Shown here one piece after another: positions 6,377 to 12,229 of a stretch of DNA of 12,229 nt. Origin of the DNA: Chloroflexota bacterium. GTDB lineage: Bacteria > Chloroflexota > Dehalococcoidia > SZUA-161 > SpSt-899. The notes under the pieces are model-generated. The model did not search any database. It worked only from the letters and a program-made list of their open reading frames with translations, and was not told the origin of the DNA. Positions within the stretch are counted from its first letter, which is position 1, and the number at the start of each line of letters is the position of its first letter. The stretch spans positions 1 to 12,229 of the forward strand of contig JABHWQ010000334.1 of the NCBI GenBank assembly GCA_018657655.1. Direction: 5' to 3'. Made by a program: the position numbers and the translations under genes.

Positions 6377-6402
6377 ATATCATGTATTGTTCGCCAGGTC
6401 AA
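6374..6402 (-). promoter_or_regulatory. promoter of the fur-feoB operon
   Basis: Minus strand: TTGACC (6397-6402), exactly 17 bases, then TATATT (6374-6379). Both boxes match the consensus at five of six positions. It lies between the dtd stop (6430) and the fur ATG (6316) and is the only strong promoter seen for the five iron genes. Confidence 0.75.
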
Positions 6403-6429
6403 GATTTACGAGTGTTATGGTAGCCTCTC

Positions 6430-6903
6430 CTAAGGGTCCGATTTACTGCGGGGTTTGAATCTTGTTTTGCTATCGAGAGGAATGGTCACGGGGCCGTCAT
6501 TGTGAATCTCTACTAGCATGTGGGCCTGAAACTGACCGGTTTCAATCTTGAGTCCGGTGTTGCTGATAAAATCAACGAATTTCCGGATAAGAGAATCAGC
6601 CGTTTCCGGAGGGGCAGCATGAGTGAAACTGGGTCTGCGTCCTTTCCTGGTATCTGCCAGAAGGGTGAATTGGCTTACTACCAGTATTTCGCCCTGCATA
6701 TCCAAGGCAGAGAGATTGAATTTGCTATCTGAATCGGCGAAAATGCGGAGTCCTGCGATTTTATCTGCCAGATACCGGGCATCTTCCTCCGAGTCCTCTT
6801 CACCAACACCAACAAACACAACAAGCCCCGGTCCAATCTGGCCGACGATCTCACCGTCGACGCTAACCGAGGCTTGCGAAACACGTTGCAGAAGGGCTTG
6901 CAT
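6430..6903 (-). CDS. dtd: D-aminoacyl-tRNA deacylase
   Basis: A 157-residue Dtd protein, slightly longer than the usual ~145. It hydrolyses D-amino acids (and mischarged glycine) from tRNA in the cytoplasm, protecting translation. Family motifs are complete: MQALLQRVSQASVSVDGE at the N-terminus, SQFTLLADTRKGRRPSF (77-93) with the SQ.T catalytic motif, and NDGPVTI (135-141) with the Gly-Pro pair that screens chirality. One oddity is TGQFQA (122-127), where the family usually has TGxFGA. The C-terminal tail (RFKPRSKSDP) is extra and basic. The ATG overlaps the fmdB stop by one base (TAATG), so translation is coupled to fmdB and the pair shares the CIRCE promoter. No terminator is visible between its stop and the fur promoter. 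Confidence 0.95.
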   Translation of the reverse strand: MQALLQRVSQASVSVDGEIVGQIGPGLVVFVGVGEEDSEEDARYLADKIAGLRIFADSDSKFNLSALDMQGEILVVSQFTLLADTRKGRRPSFTHAAPPETADSLIRKFVDFISNTGLKIETGQFQAHMLVEIHNDGPVTIPLDSKTRFKPRSKSDP

Positions 6904-7187
6904 TATTCATCCGAGGATTTGGATGAATCGCTTGCCGTTGCCGGTTCCGGTGACTTGGATTCGCTACCTTTCACTTCTTCAGAGTTACTGGAGGCTGCGG
7001 ATGGAGATTTTCCGTTGTAGTCTGTGACGTAGAACCCGCTTCCCTTGAAAATAATTGGAGCAGGTTTAAAGAGCCTTCTCGACTGATTCTCGCACTGGGG
7101 GCAGGCGCAAATCGGATCAGCGTCAAAACCCTGGCGTCGCTCGAAGCTATGGTCACAAGATGTGCATTGGTACTCATATATAGGCAT
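6903..7187 (-). CDS. FmdB-family zinc ribbon protein
   Basis: A 94-residue protein. The first ~55 residues are the FmdB/CxxC-type zinc ribbon: MPIYEYQCTSC (Cys8, Cys11), then CACPQC (Cys27, Cys29, Cys32), and the conserved KGSGFYVTDY. The remaining ~35 residues are a Ser/Ala/Glu-rich, probably disordered tail, as is common in this family. FmdB was named as a putative regulator of formamidase and amidase genes, but the role of most members is unknown. The ATG at 7187 has GGGAGG about 11 bases upstream, a slightly long spacing. It is the first gene after the CIRCE-bearing promoter and overlaps dtd by one base. The pairing with CIRCE suggests a heat- or protein-stress role, which is inference. 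Confidence 0.9.
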   Translation of the reverse strand: MPIYEYQCTSCDHSFERRQGFDADPICACPQCENQSRRLFKPAPIIFKGSGFYVTDYNGKSPSAASSNSEEVKGSESKSPEPATASDSSKSSDE

Positions 7188-7227
7188 TGAGGCTAAACCT
7201 CCCTGAGATGTATACTATCAGACAATA

Positions 7228-7254
7228 TTAGCACTCTCTTTCAGAGAGTGCTAA
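7228..7254. promoter_or_regulatory. CIRCE operator (HrcA binding site), perfect match
   Basis: A perfect copy of the CIRCE consensus: TTAGCACTC (7228-7236), nine bases, GAGTGCTAA (7246-7254). CIRCE is the inverted repeat bound by the heat-shock repressor HrcA, normally found before groESL and dnaK operons. Here it covers the expected transcription start of fmdB-dtd, 3 bases past the -10 box. No chaperonin gene is nearby. Confidence 0.93.
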
Positions 7255-7257
7255 TTC

Positions 7258-7287
7258 AATGTATCATGTTTGGTCAATTTTTGTCAA
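7258..7287 (-). promoter_or_regulatory. promoter of fmdB-dtd
   Basis: Minus strand: a perfect TTGACA (7282-7287), an 18-base spacer and TACATT (7258-7263). The -35 box lies inside the last codons of thpR, so fmdB-dtd can be transcribed separately from the upstream genes. The CIRCE site follows immediately. Confidence 0.7.
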
Positions 7288-7858
7288 GTGTAATAATCGA
7301 AATCTGATCGTATATCGCCCCACTTTTGGTTAACGTGCTTTGCATGAGTGAAACTTGGTCGACTGAAAATGGAGATGGATTTTTAACCTTGATTGATTCG
7401 ATGGCTTTACCAAGGTCACTCCGCTCCTTATTCGTAGCTTTATCACGGACTCGTCCCAGAGTAAGGTGTGGTGAAAACGATCTCTTCTCTGAGGCAAAAC
7501 CGAGTGGAACCAGCGCTCGATCGATTTGGCGGTGTATACTGGTGACTACCTCAACATCACCCCCGATACCTACCCAAGCAATCTTGGGCGATCTCAGGTT
7601 GGGGAAGGTTCCCAAACGTTGTAGTGACAGCGAGAAGGGTCGAATTTTCTGAGTTGCGTTTGTTACAGCCTGTGTTATGTCAACTATTTTGCTGTCTGGA
7701 ATGTTGCCCAGGAATTTCAGTGTGAGGTGAATTGAGTTAGGATCGACCCATTTGACCGTTCTCTCGTGGCCGGGTTTGAGTTTGCCCAGCAGTGTGGACA
7801 AGTTTGTTTTGACTTCATCCGGTAGCTCGATGGCAATGAAAGCGCGAATCTCACCCAT
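7274..7858 (-). CDS. thpR: RNA 2',3'-cyclic phosphodiesterase (LigT/2H family)
   Basis: A 194-residue 2H-phosphoesterase with both catalytic HxTx motifs: HLTL at 44-47 (in SIHLTLKFLG) and HLTL at 131-134 (in SPHLTLGRV). The opening RAFIAIELP and the mid-protein KIAWVGI are family hallmarks. ThpR opens 2',3'-cyclic phosphates at RNA ends to 2'-phosphates and was first described as a tRNA 2'-5' ligase; the in vivo substrate is not settled. The ATG at 7858 overlaps the amidohydrolase stop as TGATG, so the two are translationally coupled. A TTG just upstream is in frame but less likely. Its 3' end contains the -35 box of the next promoter. Confidence 0.93.
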   Translation of the reverse strand: MGEIRAFIAIELPDEVKTNLSTLLGKLKPGHERTVKWVDPNSIHLTLKFLGNIPDSKIVDITQAVTNATQKIRPFSLSLQRLGTFPNLRSPKIAWVGIGGDVEVVTSIHRQIDRALVPLGFASEKRSFSPHLTLGRVRDKATNKERSDLGKAIESIKVKNPSPFSVDQVSLMQSTLTKSGAIYDQISIITLDKN

Positions 7859-8697
7859 CAATCCAATCCCAGCACCTCACAGGCATTCTTTCCCAGCATT
7901 CGTTGCTTGTTTTCAACTGGCATTTCCACCTGGTCCAGGCCTTTGATTATCCGTTGCTGTGTGATTAGAGGGAAATCGCTCCCAAACAGAATTTTATCGA
8001 TCCCTGCAATTTCAGCGATGTGTGGGAAGATATCATATTTGTACAGAAACGGTGATGCTGCGGTATCGAAATATACGTTTTCAAGTGCCCGGCCAACTTC
8101 AGGCATCAAGGCATAGAAAGGAAGACCGCCTCCCCAGTGAGCACAGACGATGGTGGCATCGGGGAAATTGGTGATGAATTGATATAGCATCCCGGGTAGC
8201 ACATTGCCCTTTCCGGGATATATATGTCCCACCGGTTCTGAAGAATGGGTGAGGATGATCATATTGTTGTTTTTCGCAACCTCGATAATTGGGGCCATCA
8301 GTGATTCGTTGCCCAAATCGAACTCCTGCAGATGAGGCATCAATTCTCCTATTCCCCGCATTCCACCTTTGGCACAACGCTCGATCTCTTTTGCAGCCTC
8401 TTTCCATTCGGGGTGAACAGTGCAAAAACCGATCAGCCGATCAGGATACCTGGCTATCGAGTCCATGATGTAGTCATTGGTACGACGGCAAAGCTCCAGA
8501 CTGGACCAACCCATGTTGACAACCACCGACATATCGATACCATCCTGATCCATACTCGCAATCAGTTCTTCGGCTGTAGCCATGGTGGCTTTGGGATCGG
8601 CATAAAAAGCCCCGAGACACTGGTCTTCGTGAACCAGTTCATCTCGATACTCCTTCATAGCGGGAGGGACAATATGGGTGTGAAAATCGATGATCAC
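7858..8697 (-). CDS. amidohydrolase-2 family metal-dependent hydrolase
   Basis: A 279-residue TIM-barrel amidohydrolase (PF04909 type). The N-terminal metal motif is IIDFHTHIVPP with HxH at 6-8. Further barrel motifs are GIGELMPHL, ILTHSSEPVGH, VCAHWGGGLPFY and the final GSDFPL, whose Asp is the usual catalytic residue. Members include decarboxylases and lactone or amide hydrolases, and the substrate cannot be assigned. The reading frame extends upstream to 8898, but homology begins exactly at the GTG at 8697, as is typical for this family (start then IIDFHTH). No ribosome site precedes that GTG. Instead a strong promoter places transcription start at the GTG itself, implying a leaderless mRNA. 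It is followed by thpR with a one-base overlap and is divergent from the antiporter gene. Confidence 0.88.
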   Translation of the reverse strand: MIIDFHTHIVPPAMKEYRDELVHEDQCLGAFYADPKATMATAEELIASMDQDGIDMSVVVNMGWSSLELCRRTNDYIMDSIARYPDRLIGFCTVHPEWKEAAKEIERCAKGGMRGIGELMPHLQEFDLGNESLMAPIIEVAKNNNMIILTHSSEPVGHIYPGKGNVLPGMLYQFITNFPDATIVCAHWGGGLPFYALMPEVGRALENVYFDTAASPFLYKYDIFPHIAEIAGIDKILFGSDFPLITQQRIIKGLDQVEMPVENKQRMLGKNACEVLGLD

Positions 8698-8703
8698 GCT
8701 GGC

Positions 8704-8733
8704 ATTATAGCAAGCAGTTTGTGAATGGGTCAA
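8704..8733 (-). promoter_or_regulatory. strong promoter giving a leaderless amidohydrolase mRNA
   Basis: Minus strand: TTGACC (8728-8733), 18 bases, then a perfect TATAAT (8704-8709). Only six bases (GCCAGC) separate the -10 box from the GTG start codon at 8697, so the normal start site coincides with the first base of that codon. Confidence 0.7.
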
Positions 8734-8777
8734 TTTGTTTTCAAATTCAGCCCTATACTTGCAGCGTAATTTTGGCA

Positions 8778-8783
8778 TATAAT
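8778..8783 (+). promoter_or_regulatory. -10 box candidate for the antiporter gene
   Basis: A perfect TATAAT on the plus strand, 42 bases before the antiporter ATG. No good -35 box lies at 16-18 bases; TTGCAG (8759-8764) is only 13 bases away. The site is plausible only because of its place in the divergent intergenic region. Confidence 0.35.
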
Positions 8784-8825
8784 TTAGCCAGACCACCGGT
8801 TTCCCTCTCCTCAATTTTTGGAACA

Positions 8826-10517
8826 ATGGAAGATTTAGACCTTTTAGCAAGCATGGCCATTGTTTTGGGAGTCGCCCTTTTTGCAGGGCTACTTGCAAAT
8901 CGGCTCAAGCTGCCCGTTATCCTCGGCTACTTGGTGAGTGGCGTGGTTATCGGACCTCATGTGCTGGGTTTGATCGGTGATGTGGATGACGTCGAAACAC
9001 TGGCAACCATCGGGGTAGTGCTTTTGATGTTTACCCTGGGACTCGAATTCTCACTAGCAACCCTGCGCAAAATTGGAATGATTGCCGTATTTGGTGGTAT
9101 TGCCCAGGTGTTGGTTACTATAGCTCTGGGGTTGGGGATTGCATGGTGTCTCGATTTCCCTGTAAAGGAATCAGTTCTTTTCGGCTTCTTCATCGCACTC
9201 AGCAGTACCATCATTGTGATCAAGACCCTTATGGATCGTGGAGAGTTAGGCAGTCCTCATGGGCGAATCATGATCGGTATATTGCTCATACAGGACCTGA
9301 GCGTAGTTCCCATGATAGCTGTGCTTCCTCAATTGGGCGATAGTGGAACGGCACTTCTGCAAGATTTGGGATGGGCTCTCGGAAAAGCAGCGGTATTCCT
9401 TGGTGTGGTTTTGGTTTTAGGATTCTGGGGACTACGGTTGTTTATGAAGAGAGTTGTCGGTGAGCGTTCTCGGGAACTTTTCCTTTTGACGGTGGTCTGT
9501 ATTTGCCTTGGTGCGGGATTTGCTTCCCATTATCTTGGATTGTCAGTAGCCCTTGGGGCCTTCCTGGCTGGCCTGTTGATCAGCGAATCAGAATACTCTC
9601 AGCAAGCTTTAGCTGATATCAGACCGTTGAGGGATGTTTTTGCAGTGCTCTTTTTTGTTGCCCTGGGTATGTTGGCCGATCCCGGTTTTGTAGCGGATAA
9701 CCCTGGTAAAGTTGCGGGCACGGTAGTGGCTGTTGTGATGGGAAAATTCGTGATAGTGGCTCTTATCACCTGGGCATTCGGGTATAAAACAAAAACAAAT
9801 CTGTTTGTAGGTGGTGGGCTTTTCCAGATTGGGGAATTCAGTTTTATTTTGGCTGCTTTGGCTCTTGAGGAAAATCTTATCTCCGGTGATCTGTACGATT
9901 TGACGTTGACCACTGCATTTATCACTATACTACTCACACCCCTAGCGATGGGACTTATCTCCAATATCTACTATCGAGTCACACAGACGGAAAAGGTCCC
10001 GGACGTTCTTGCTGATGAGATTGATCCTTTGGCCACTGAGGAGGGAAAATCACTCACGAACCATGTGGTGATTTGTGGTCATGGCAGGGTAGCCAAGCAC
10101 CTTGGGCGTGTGCTGGAGAACAGGGGATTCACCTATATTGTTATCGATATTGACCCTCGTATCATTGATGGGGCAAGAAAGAAAAACGTTCCATGTATTT
10201 TTGGGGATGCCAGTAATCCGGAGGTTCTGGCGCAGGCCAGGCTGGAAAAGGCCCGGGTTCTTGTAGTTGCGTTCCCTGATCCTATAGCTGTCAAACTGGT
10301 TGTTAAGAATGCTCTTAAGGTTAATCCCAGACTGGATGTTGTCGCCATGGTTCATGGGGATGAAAATATCGATTTCTTAAAAGACGTTGGAGTAGCGGAA
10401 GTTGTTAGACCGGAATTAGAAGCTGGGCTGGAGATCATTCGTCATACATTGCACCGATTTGGCTTGACCCATCAGGAAACCCAGTTTATTGTGAACAAGC
10501 TCCGAGAGAAGGGCTAG
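8826..10517 (+). CDS. Kef-type monovalent cation/proton antiporter with RCK domain (CPA2 family)
   Basis: A 563-residue inner-membrane antiporter. Residues about 5-385 form the Na/H exchanger fold with about 12 hydrophobic segments. Motifs include LPVILGYLVSGVVIGPH, MFTLGLEF, LSSTIIVIKTLMDRGEL, ILLIQDLSVVPMI and GGLFQIGEFSFILA. Residues about 410-530 are a TrkA-N/RCK Rossmann domain: VVICGHGRVAKHLG, acidic strand end VIDID, and GDASNPEVL. The overall length is close to YbaL/KefB. The usual role is K+ (or Na+) efflux against protons, gated by nucleotide or thiol ligands at the RCK domain; which ion is not visible. The ATG at 8826 is chosen because the membrane domain starts there (MEDLDLLASMAIVLG), with a weak GGA nearby. 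An in-frame extension to 8721 would overlap the divergent promoter. The DnaJ-like gene follows after 36 bases, probably in the same unit. Confidence 0.93.
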   Translation: MEDLDLLASMAIVLGVALFAGLLANRLKLPVILGYLVSGVVIGPHVLGLIGDVDDVETLATIGVVLLMFTLGLEFSLATLRKIGMIAVFGGIAQVLVTIALGLGIAWCLDFPVKESVLFGFFIALSSTIIVIKTLMDRGELGSPHGRIMIGILLIQDLSVVPMIAVLPQLGDSGTALLQDLGWALGKAAVFLGVVLVLGFWGLRLFMKRVVGERSRELFLLTVVCICLGAGFASHYLGLSVALGAFLAGLLISESEYSQQALADIRPLRDVFAVLFFVALGMLADPGFVADNPGKVAGTVVAVVMGKFVIVALITWAFGYKTKTNLFVGGGLFQIGEFSFILAALALEENLISGDLYDLTLTTAFITILLTPLAMGLISNIYYRVTQTEKVPDVLADEIDPLATEEGKSLTNHVVICGHGRVAKHLGRVLENRGFTYIVIDIDPRIIDGARKKNVPCIFGDASNPEVLAQARLEKARVLVVAFPDPIAVKLVVKNALKVNPRLDVVAMVHGDENIDFLKDVGVAEVVRPELEAGLEIIRHTLHRFGLTHQETQFIVNKLREKG

Positions 10518-10553
10518 GGTACAATGTATTCATTGGAAGGTCAGAAAGATTAA

Positions 10554-11378
10554 ATGAAAGACTATTACGATATTCTGGGTGTTCCCGAAGAGGCAAGCGC
10601 TGATGACGTTAGAAGCGCTTTTCGCAAGTTGGCCTTTGAGCATCACCCCGATAGAAACCCAGGGGATGAGAAGCAGGCTGAGGAGAGATTCAAGGAGATT
10701 AACGAGGCGTACAGTGTCCTGTGTGACCAGACACGGAGGACGGAATACGATGCCTTCCGAAACGGTCGATTTTCCGGTGCTGATTTCAATCGATCCGCCG
10801 GCGGATTTGGCTATTCCCAGGAGGATATCTTCAAAAACGCATTTGCAAATGGTGCCATATTTGAGGAACTGAATCGAATGTTTGCCCAGATGGGACTCAG
10901 GTTCGATGATGATTTGAGGAATCGGACTTTTTCCGGAGGGCAGAACGTCCATTTTCGATTTTACAGCAGTCCCGGTGGGGCTAGACGAAGTAATTACAGC
11001 CGTGGTTCCTCACCGACTCGGAATGATATTCCAAACATTTACGGTAGTCAGCCTGTGGTGAGGAAACCAAATTTTGCCGAACGAATGATGGGCAAGGCTG
11101 TGAGTAAACTGAGCAAATATGCAATCAAGAAAGCTTTTGGTATCGATCTGGACTTGCCCCCTGAAGGAGATGATATTCATCAAGATTTGAAAATTTCATC
11201 TCAAGAAGCTGCCAAAGGTTGCCAGAAACGGGTTCGCTACAAAAGAGGCAAAGAGAATAAGACTATTGAGGTTACCGTACCGGTAGGGATCGCATCGGGA
11301 AAGAAAATTAAAATAAGTGGTATGGGCGAACAAGGGATGGAGCCGGGAGACCTGTACTTATTGATTAAGGTTAAATAA
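10554..11378 (+). CDS. DnaJ-like co-chaperone, shortened (one C-terminal substrate domain)
   Basis: A 274-residue J-domain protein. Residues 1-67 are a full J domain (YYDILGVPEEAS, HPD at 31-33, FKEINEAYSVLCD, RRTEYD). A Gly/Phe-rich linker follows (about 70-90, FRNGRFSGADFNRSAGGFG), then a longer low-similarity linker with many Ser, Arg and Asn. Residues about 205-274 match one DnaJ C-terminal substrate-binding domain (DIHQDLKISSQEAAKGCQKRV to IKISGMGEQGMEPGDLYLLIKV). There is no CxxCxGxG zinc region, so it is type B (CbpA-like). Classical members carry two such domains and have 300-380 residues. This one stops right after GDLYLLIKVK, where the second would begin. It should stimulate DnaK ATPase in the cytoplasm. 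It lies 36 bases after the antiporter and ends 3 bases from the convergent J-protein. Confidence 0.9.
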   Translation: MKDYYDILGVPEEASADDVRSAFRKLAFEHHPDRNPGDEKQAEERFKEINEAYSVLCDQTRRTEYDAFRNGRFSGADFNRSAGGFGYSQEDIFKNAFANGAIFEELNRMFAQMGLRFDDDLRNRTFSGGQNVHFRFYSSPGGARRSNYSRGSSPTRNDIPNIYGSQPVVRKPNFAERMMGKAVSKLSKYAIKKAFGIDLDLPPEGDDIHQDLKISSQEAAKGCQKRVRYKRGKENKTIEVTVPVGIASGKKIKISGMGEQGMEPGDLYLLIKVK

Positions 11379-11381
11379 TCT

Positions 11382-11765
11382 TCATTTTCCAATTCGTGAA
11401 AGAAGCCACAGAACTCCCAGGAAAACAAGCATGATTAGTGCCAGTCTGATACCGAGCCTGGATGCGAGCATGATAATCAGTATCAATCCAATCGGTAAAG
11501 TATAATTCCGCCATTTAATACCCTTCAGTGGCAATTTCGTCCTCAATACTTCGGCAGATTTGTCATAAGCCGCTCGCTTGTTTGGATCGGTGAGCACTTC
11601 ATAGGCCTCGTTTAGCTGTTTCATGATCTCGACTGCTTCCTCAGAGTCGTTTACATCCGGGTGATACCTTGAAGCCAGCTTACGATAGGCAGCATCGATC
11701 ACCTCTCTGGTAGCGGTGTGATGGACTTGTAAAATGGCGTAATAATCGGGAACTTCGTTCATCAT
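11382..11765 (-). CDS. membrane-anchored J-domain protein
   Basis: A 127-residue protein. The J domain occupies about 6-70 (DYYAILQVHHTATREVIDAAYRKLA, HPD at 35-37, QLNEAYEVLTDPNKRAAYD). A basic linker is followed by two closely spaced hydrophobic segments (about 89-104 and 106-123), separated by a single Arg in LGIRLALI. A C-terminal hairpin anchor would hold the J domain on the cytoplasmic face, recruiting DnaK to the membrane; this follows from the architecture and is not shown. The start has two adjacent ATGs (11765, 11762) and no purine-rich ribosome site: the bases just upstream are CTCCCCAAA. It lies 80 bases after hflC on the same strand, with a strong inverted repeat in the gap, and ends 3 bases from the convergent DnaJ-like gene. 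Confidence 0.88.
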   Translation of the reverse strand: MMNEVPDYYAILQVHHTATREVIDAAYRKLASRYHPDVNDSEEAVEIMKQLNEAYEVLTDPNKRAAYDKSAEVLRTKLPLKGIKWRNYTLPIGLILIIMLASRLGIRLALIMLVFLGVLWLLSRIGK

Positions 11766-11777
11766 TTTGGGGAGATA

Positions 11778-11807
11778 AATAGGGGCACGTTAAAACGTGC
11801 CCCTATT
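11778..11807. repeat. perfect inverted repeat (14-bp arms) between hflC and the J-protein gene
   Basis: AATAGGGGCACGTT (11778-11791), AA, AACGTGCCCCTATT (11794-11807): perfect 14-base arms with a 2-base centre, able to form a strong GC-rich hairpin in RNA from either strand. No U-run of four or more follows on either strand, so it is not a textbook intrinsic terminator. It could be a terminator or attenuator of hflC read-through, a 3'-end stabiliser, or a copy of a dispersed palindromic repeat. Confidence 0.75.
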
Positions 11808-11845
11808 AACATATTGGTAAAAATAAAAGTTGATACCCTCTATTC

Positions 11846-12229
11846 TTATTGTTGTGGATCTGCTCCTGAGAGATATTTGAACAGGTCAGATTCGGTGCTG
11901 AGCACTAAAGTTGTTTCTTCATTCATGATGGCGCCATAAACATCCAGTGTTTTCAGCAGTGAGTAGAATTGAGGTGCTTGATTATAAGTGGCAGCATAGA
12001 TAGCGGTAGCCAGAGCGTCTCCTTCACCTTGCAGGGATTGCTCTGTTTTGTAGGCTTCGGCCAGGATAACAGTTGCTTCTCGATCTGCCTCTGCCCTTGT
12101 TTTTAACGCATCCTCTTCACCTTCCGCACGATACTCTTTGGCTATCCGTTCACGTTCGGCTTGCATTCGGGAAAATACACTTTCCTGGACCTCGGTAGGC
12201 AGATCGGCTCGCTTTATTCTGACGTCCAC
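11846..12229 (-). CDS. hflC: HflC, C-terminal part (SPFH/band-7 protein; start lies beyond the right edge)
   Basis: The last 127-128 residues of an SPFH-domain protein matching HflC. The region begins VDVRIKRADLPTEVQESVFSR, the end of the band-7 domain. A long charged helix follows (MQAERERIAKEYRAEGEEDA, then TRAEADREATVILAEAYKTEQ), which in this family forms a coiled coil. The C-terminus has FYSLLKTLDVYGAIMNEETTLVLSTESDLFKYL, the HflC signature. HflC pairs with HflK to form a membrane cage around the FtsH protease and limits its activity. HflK would be expected further right, outside the window. The frame reaches the window edge without a plausible start, so the gene is partial. The stop is TAA at 11846-11848. 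Confidence 0.92.
   Translation of the reverse strand: MDVRIKRADLPTEVQESVFSRMQAERERIAKEYRAEGEEDALKTRAEADREATVILAEAYKTEQSLQGEGDALATAIYAATYNQAPQFYSLLKTLDVYGAIMNEETTLVLSTESDLFKYLSGADPQQ

Noticed and set aside
8698..8898. A longer N-terminus for the amidohydrolase
   Set aside because: The extra 67 residues would cover the divergent promoter region and the start of the antiporter gene, and family similarity begins exactly at the GTG.
1..12229. CRISPR array, insertion sequence, prophage or toxin-antitoxin module
   Set aside because: No regularly spaced repeats, transposase, integrase, phage protein or small toxin/antitoxin pair was found on either strand.

Overview
The window reads as ordinary chromosomal sequence from an anaerobic or microaerobic bacterium, most plausibly a Chloroflexota member (Dehalococcoidia-like). 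That placement is a guess from the gene mix: a divergent FeoB with an RRDYGAAG motif, a DtxR-FeoA fusion, a perfect CIRCE operator, HflC, and small pseudopilin-like lipoproteins. No ribosomal RNA or phylogenetic marker is present to settle it. Nearly all genes have recognisable families. The unusual points lie in gene architecture and control sites.

Layout. Positions 1-1172 (minus strand) carry a hotdog thioesterase, a small lipoprotein and the start of a HEAT-repeat protein, probably one transcription unit. Positions 1446-2521 (plus) hold a membrane-anchored surface protein broken by a one-base frameshift, with a clear promoter in front. A gene-poor stretch of about 410 bases follows, then tRNA-Glu(UUC) on the minus strand. 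Positions 3095-6316 (minus) are a compact iron operon read in the order fur, feoB GTPase part, feoB membrane part, a 58-residue cysteine-rich protein, dtxR-feoA. Every gene overlaps the next by a few bases. In front of fur is a 17-bp-spaced sigma-70-type promoter whose -10 box runs into a 25-bp imperfect palindrome.

Positions 6430-8697 (minus) hold an amidohydrolase, thpR (RNA 2',3'-cyclic phosphodiesterase), an FmdB-type zinc ribbon and dtd (D-aminoacyl-tRNA deacylase). The amidohydrolase has a promoter whose expected transcription start is its GTG start codon, so its mRNA is probably leaderless. The fmdB-dtd pair has its own promoter with a perfect CIRCE operator at the expected start site, suggesting HrcA heat-shock control. 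On the plus strand, divergent from the amidohydrolase, come a Kef-type cation/proton antiporter and a shortened DnaJ-like protein. These converge with a membrane-anchored J-domain protein and the C-terminal part of HflC on the minus strand. A perfect 14-bp-arm inverted repeat separates the last two.

Functional picture. The iron operon joins ferrous iron uptake (split FeoB plus a FeoA domain) with two metalloregulators of different families, one at each end. The right half is rich in quality-control functions: D-amino acid proofreading, J-proteins, HflC (partner of the FtsH protease) and a CIRCE site. No phage, CRISPR, insertion sequence or toxin-antitoxin module was seen. No wholly new multi-gene system is evident. 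The best candidates for something undescribed are the five-gene iron operon with its split FeoB and small cysteine-rich protein, and the CIRCE-controlled fmdB-dtd pair.
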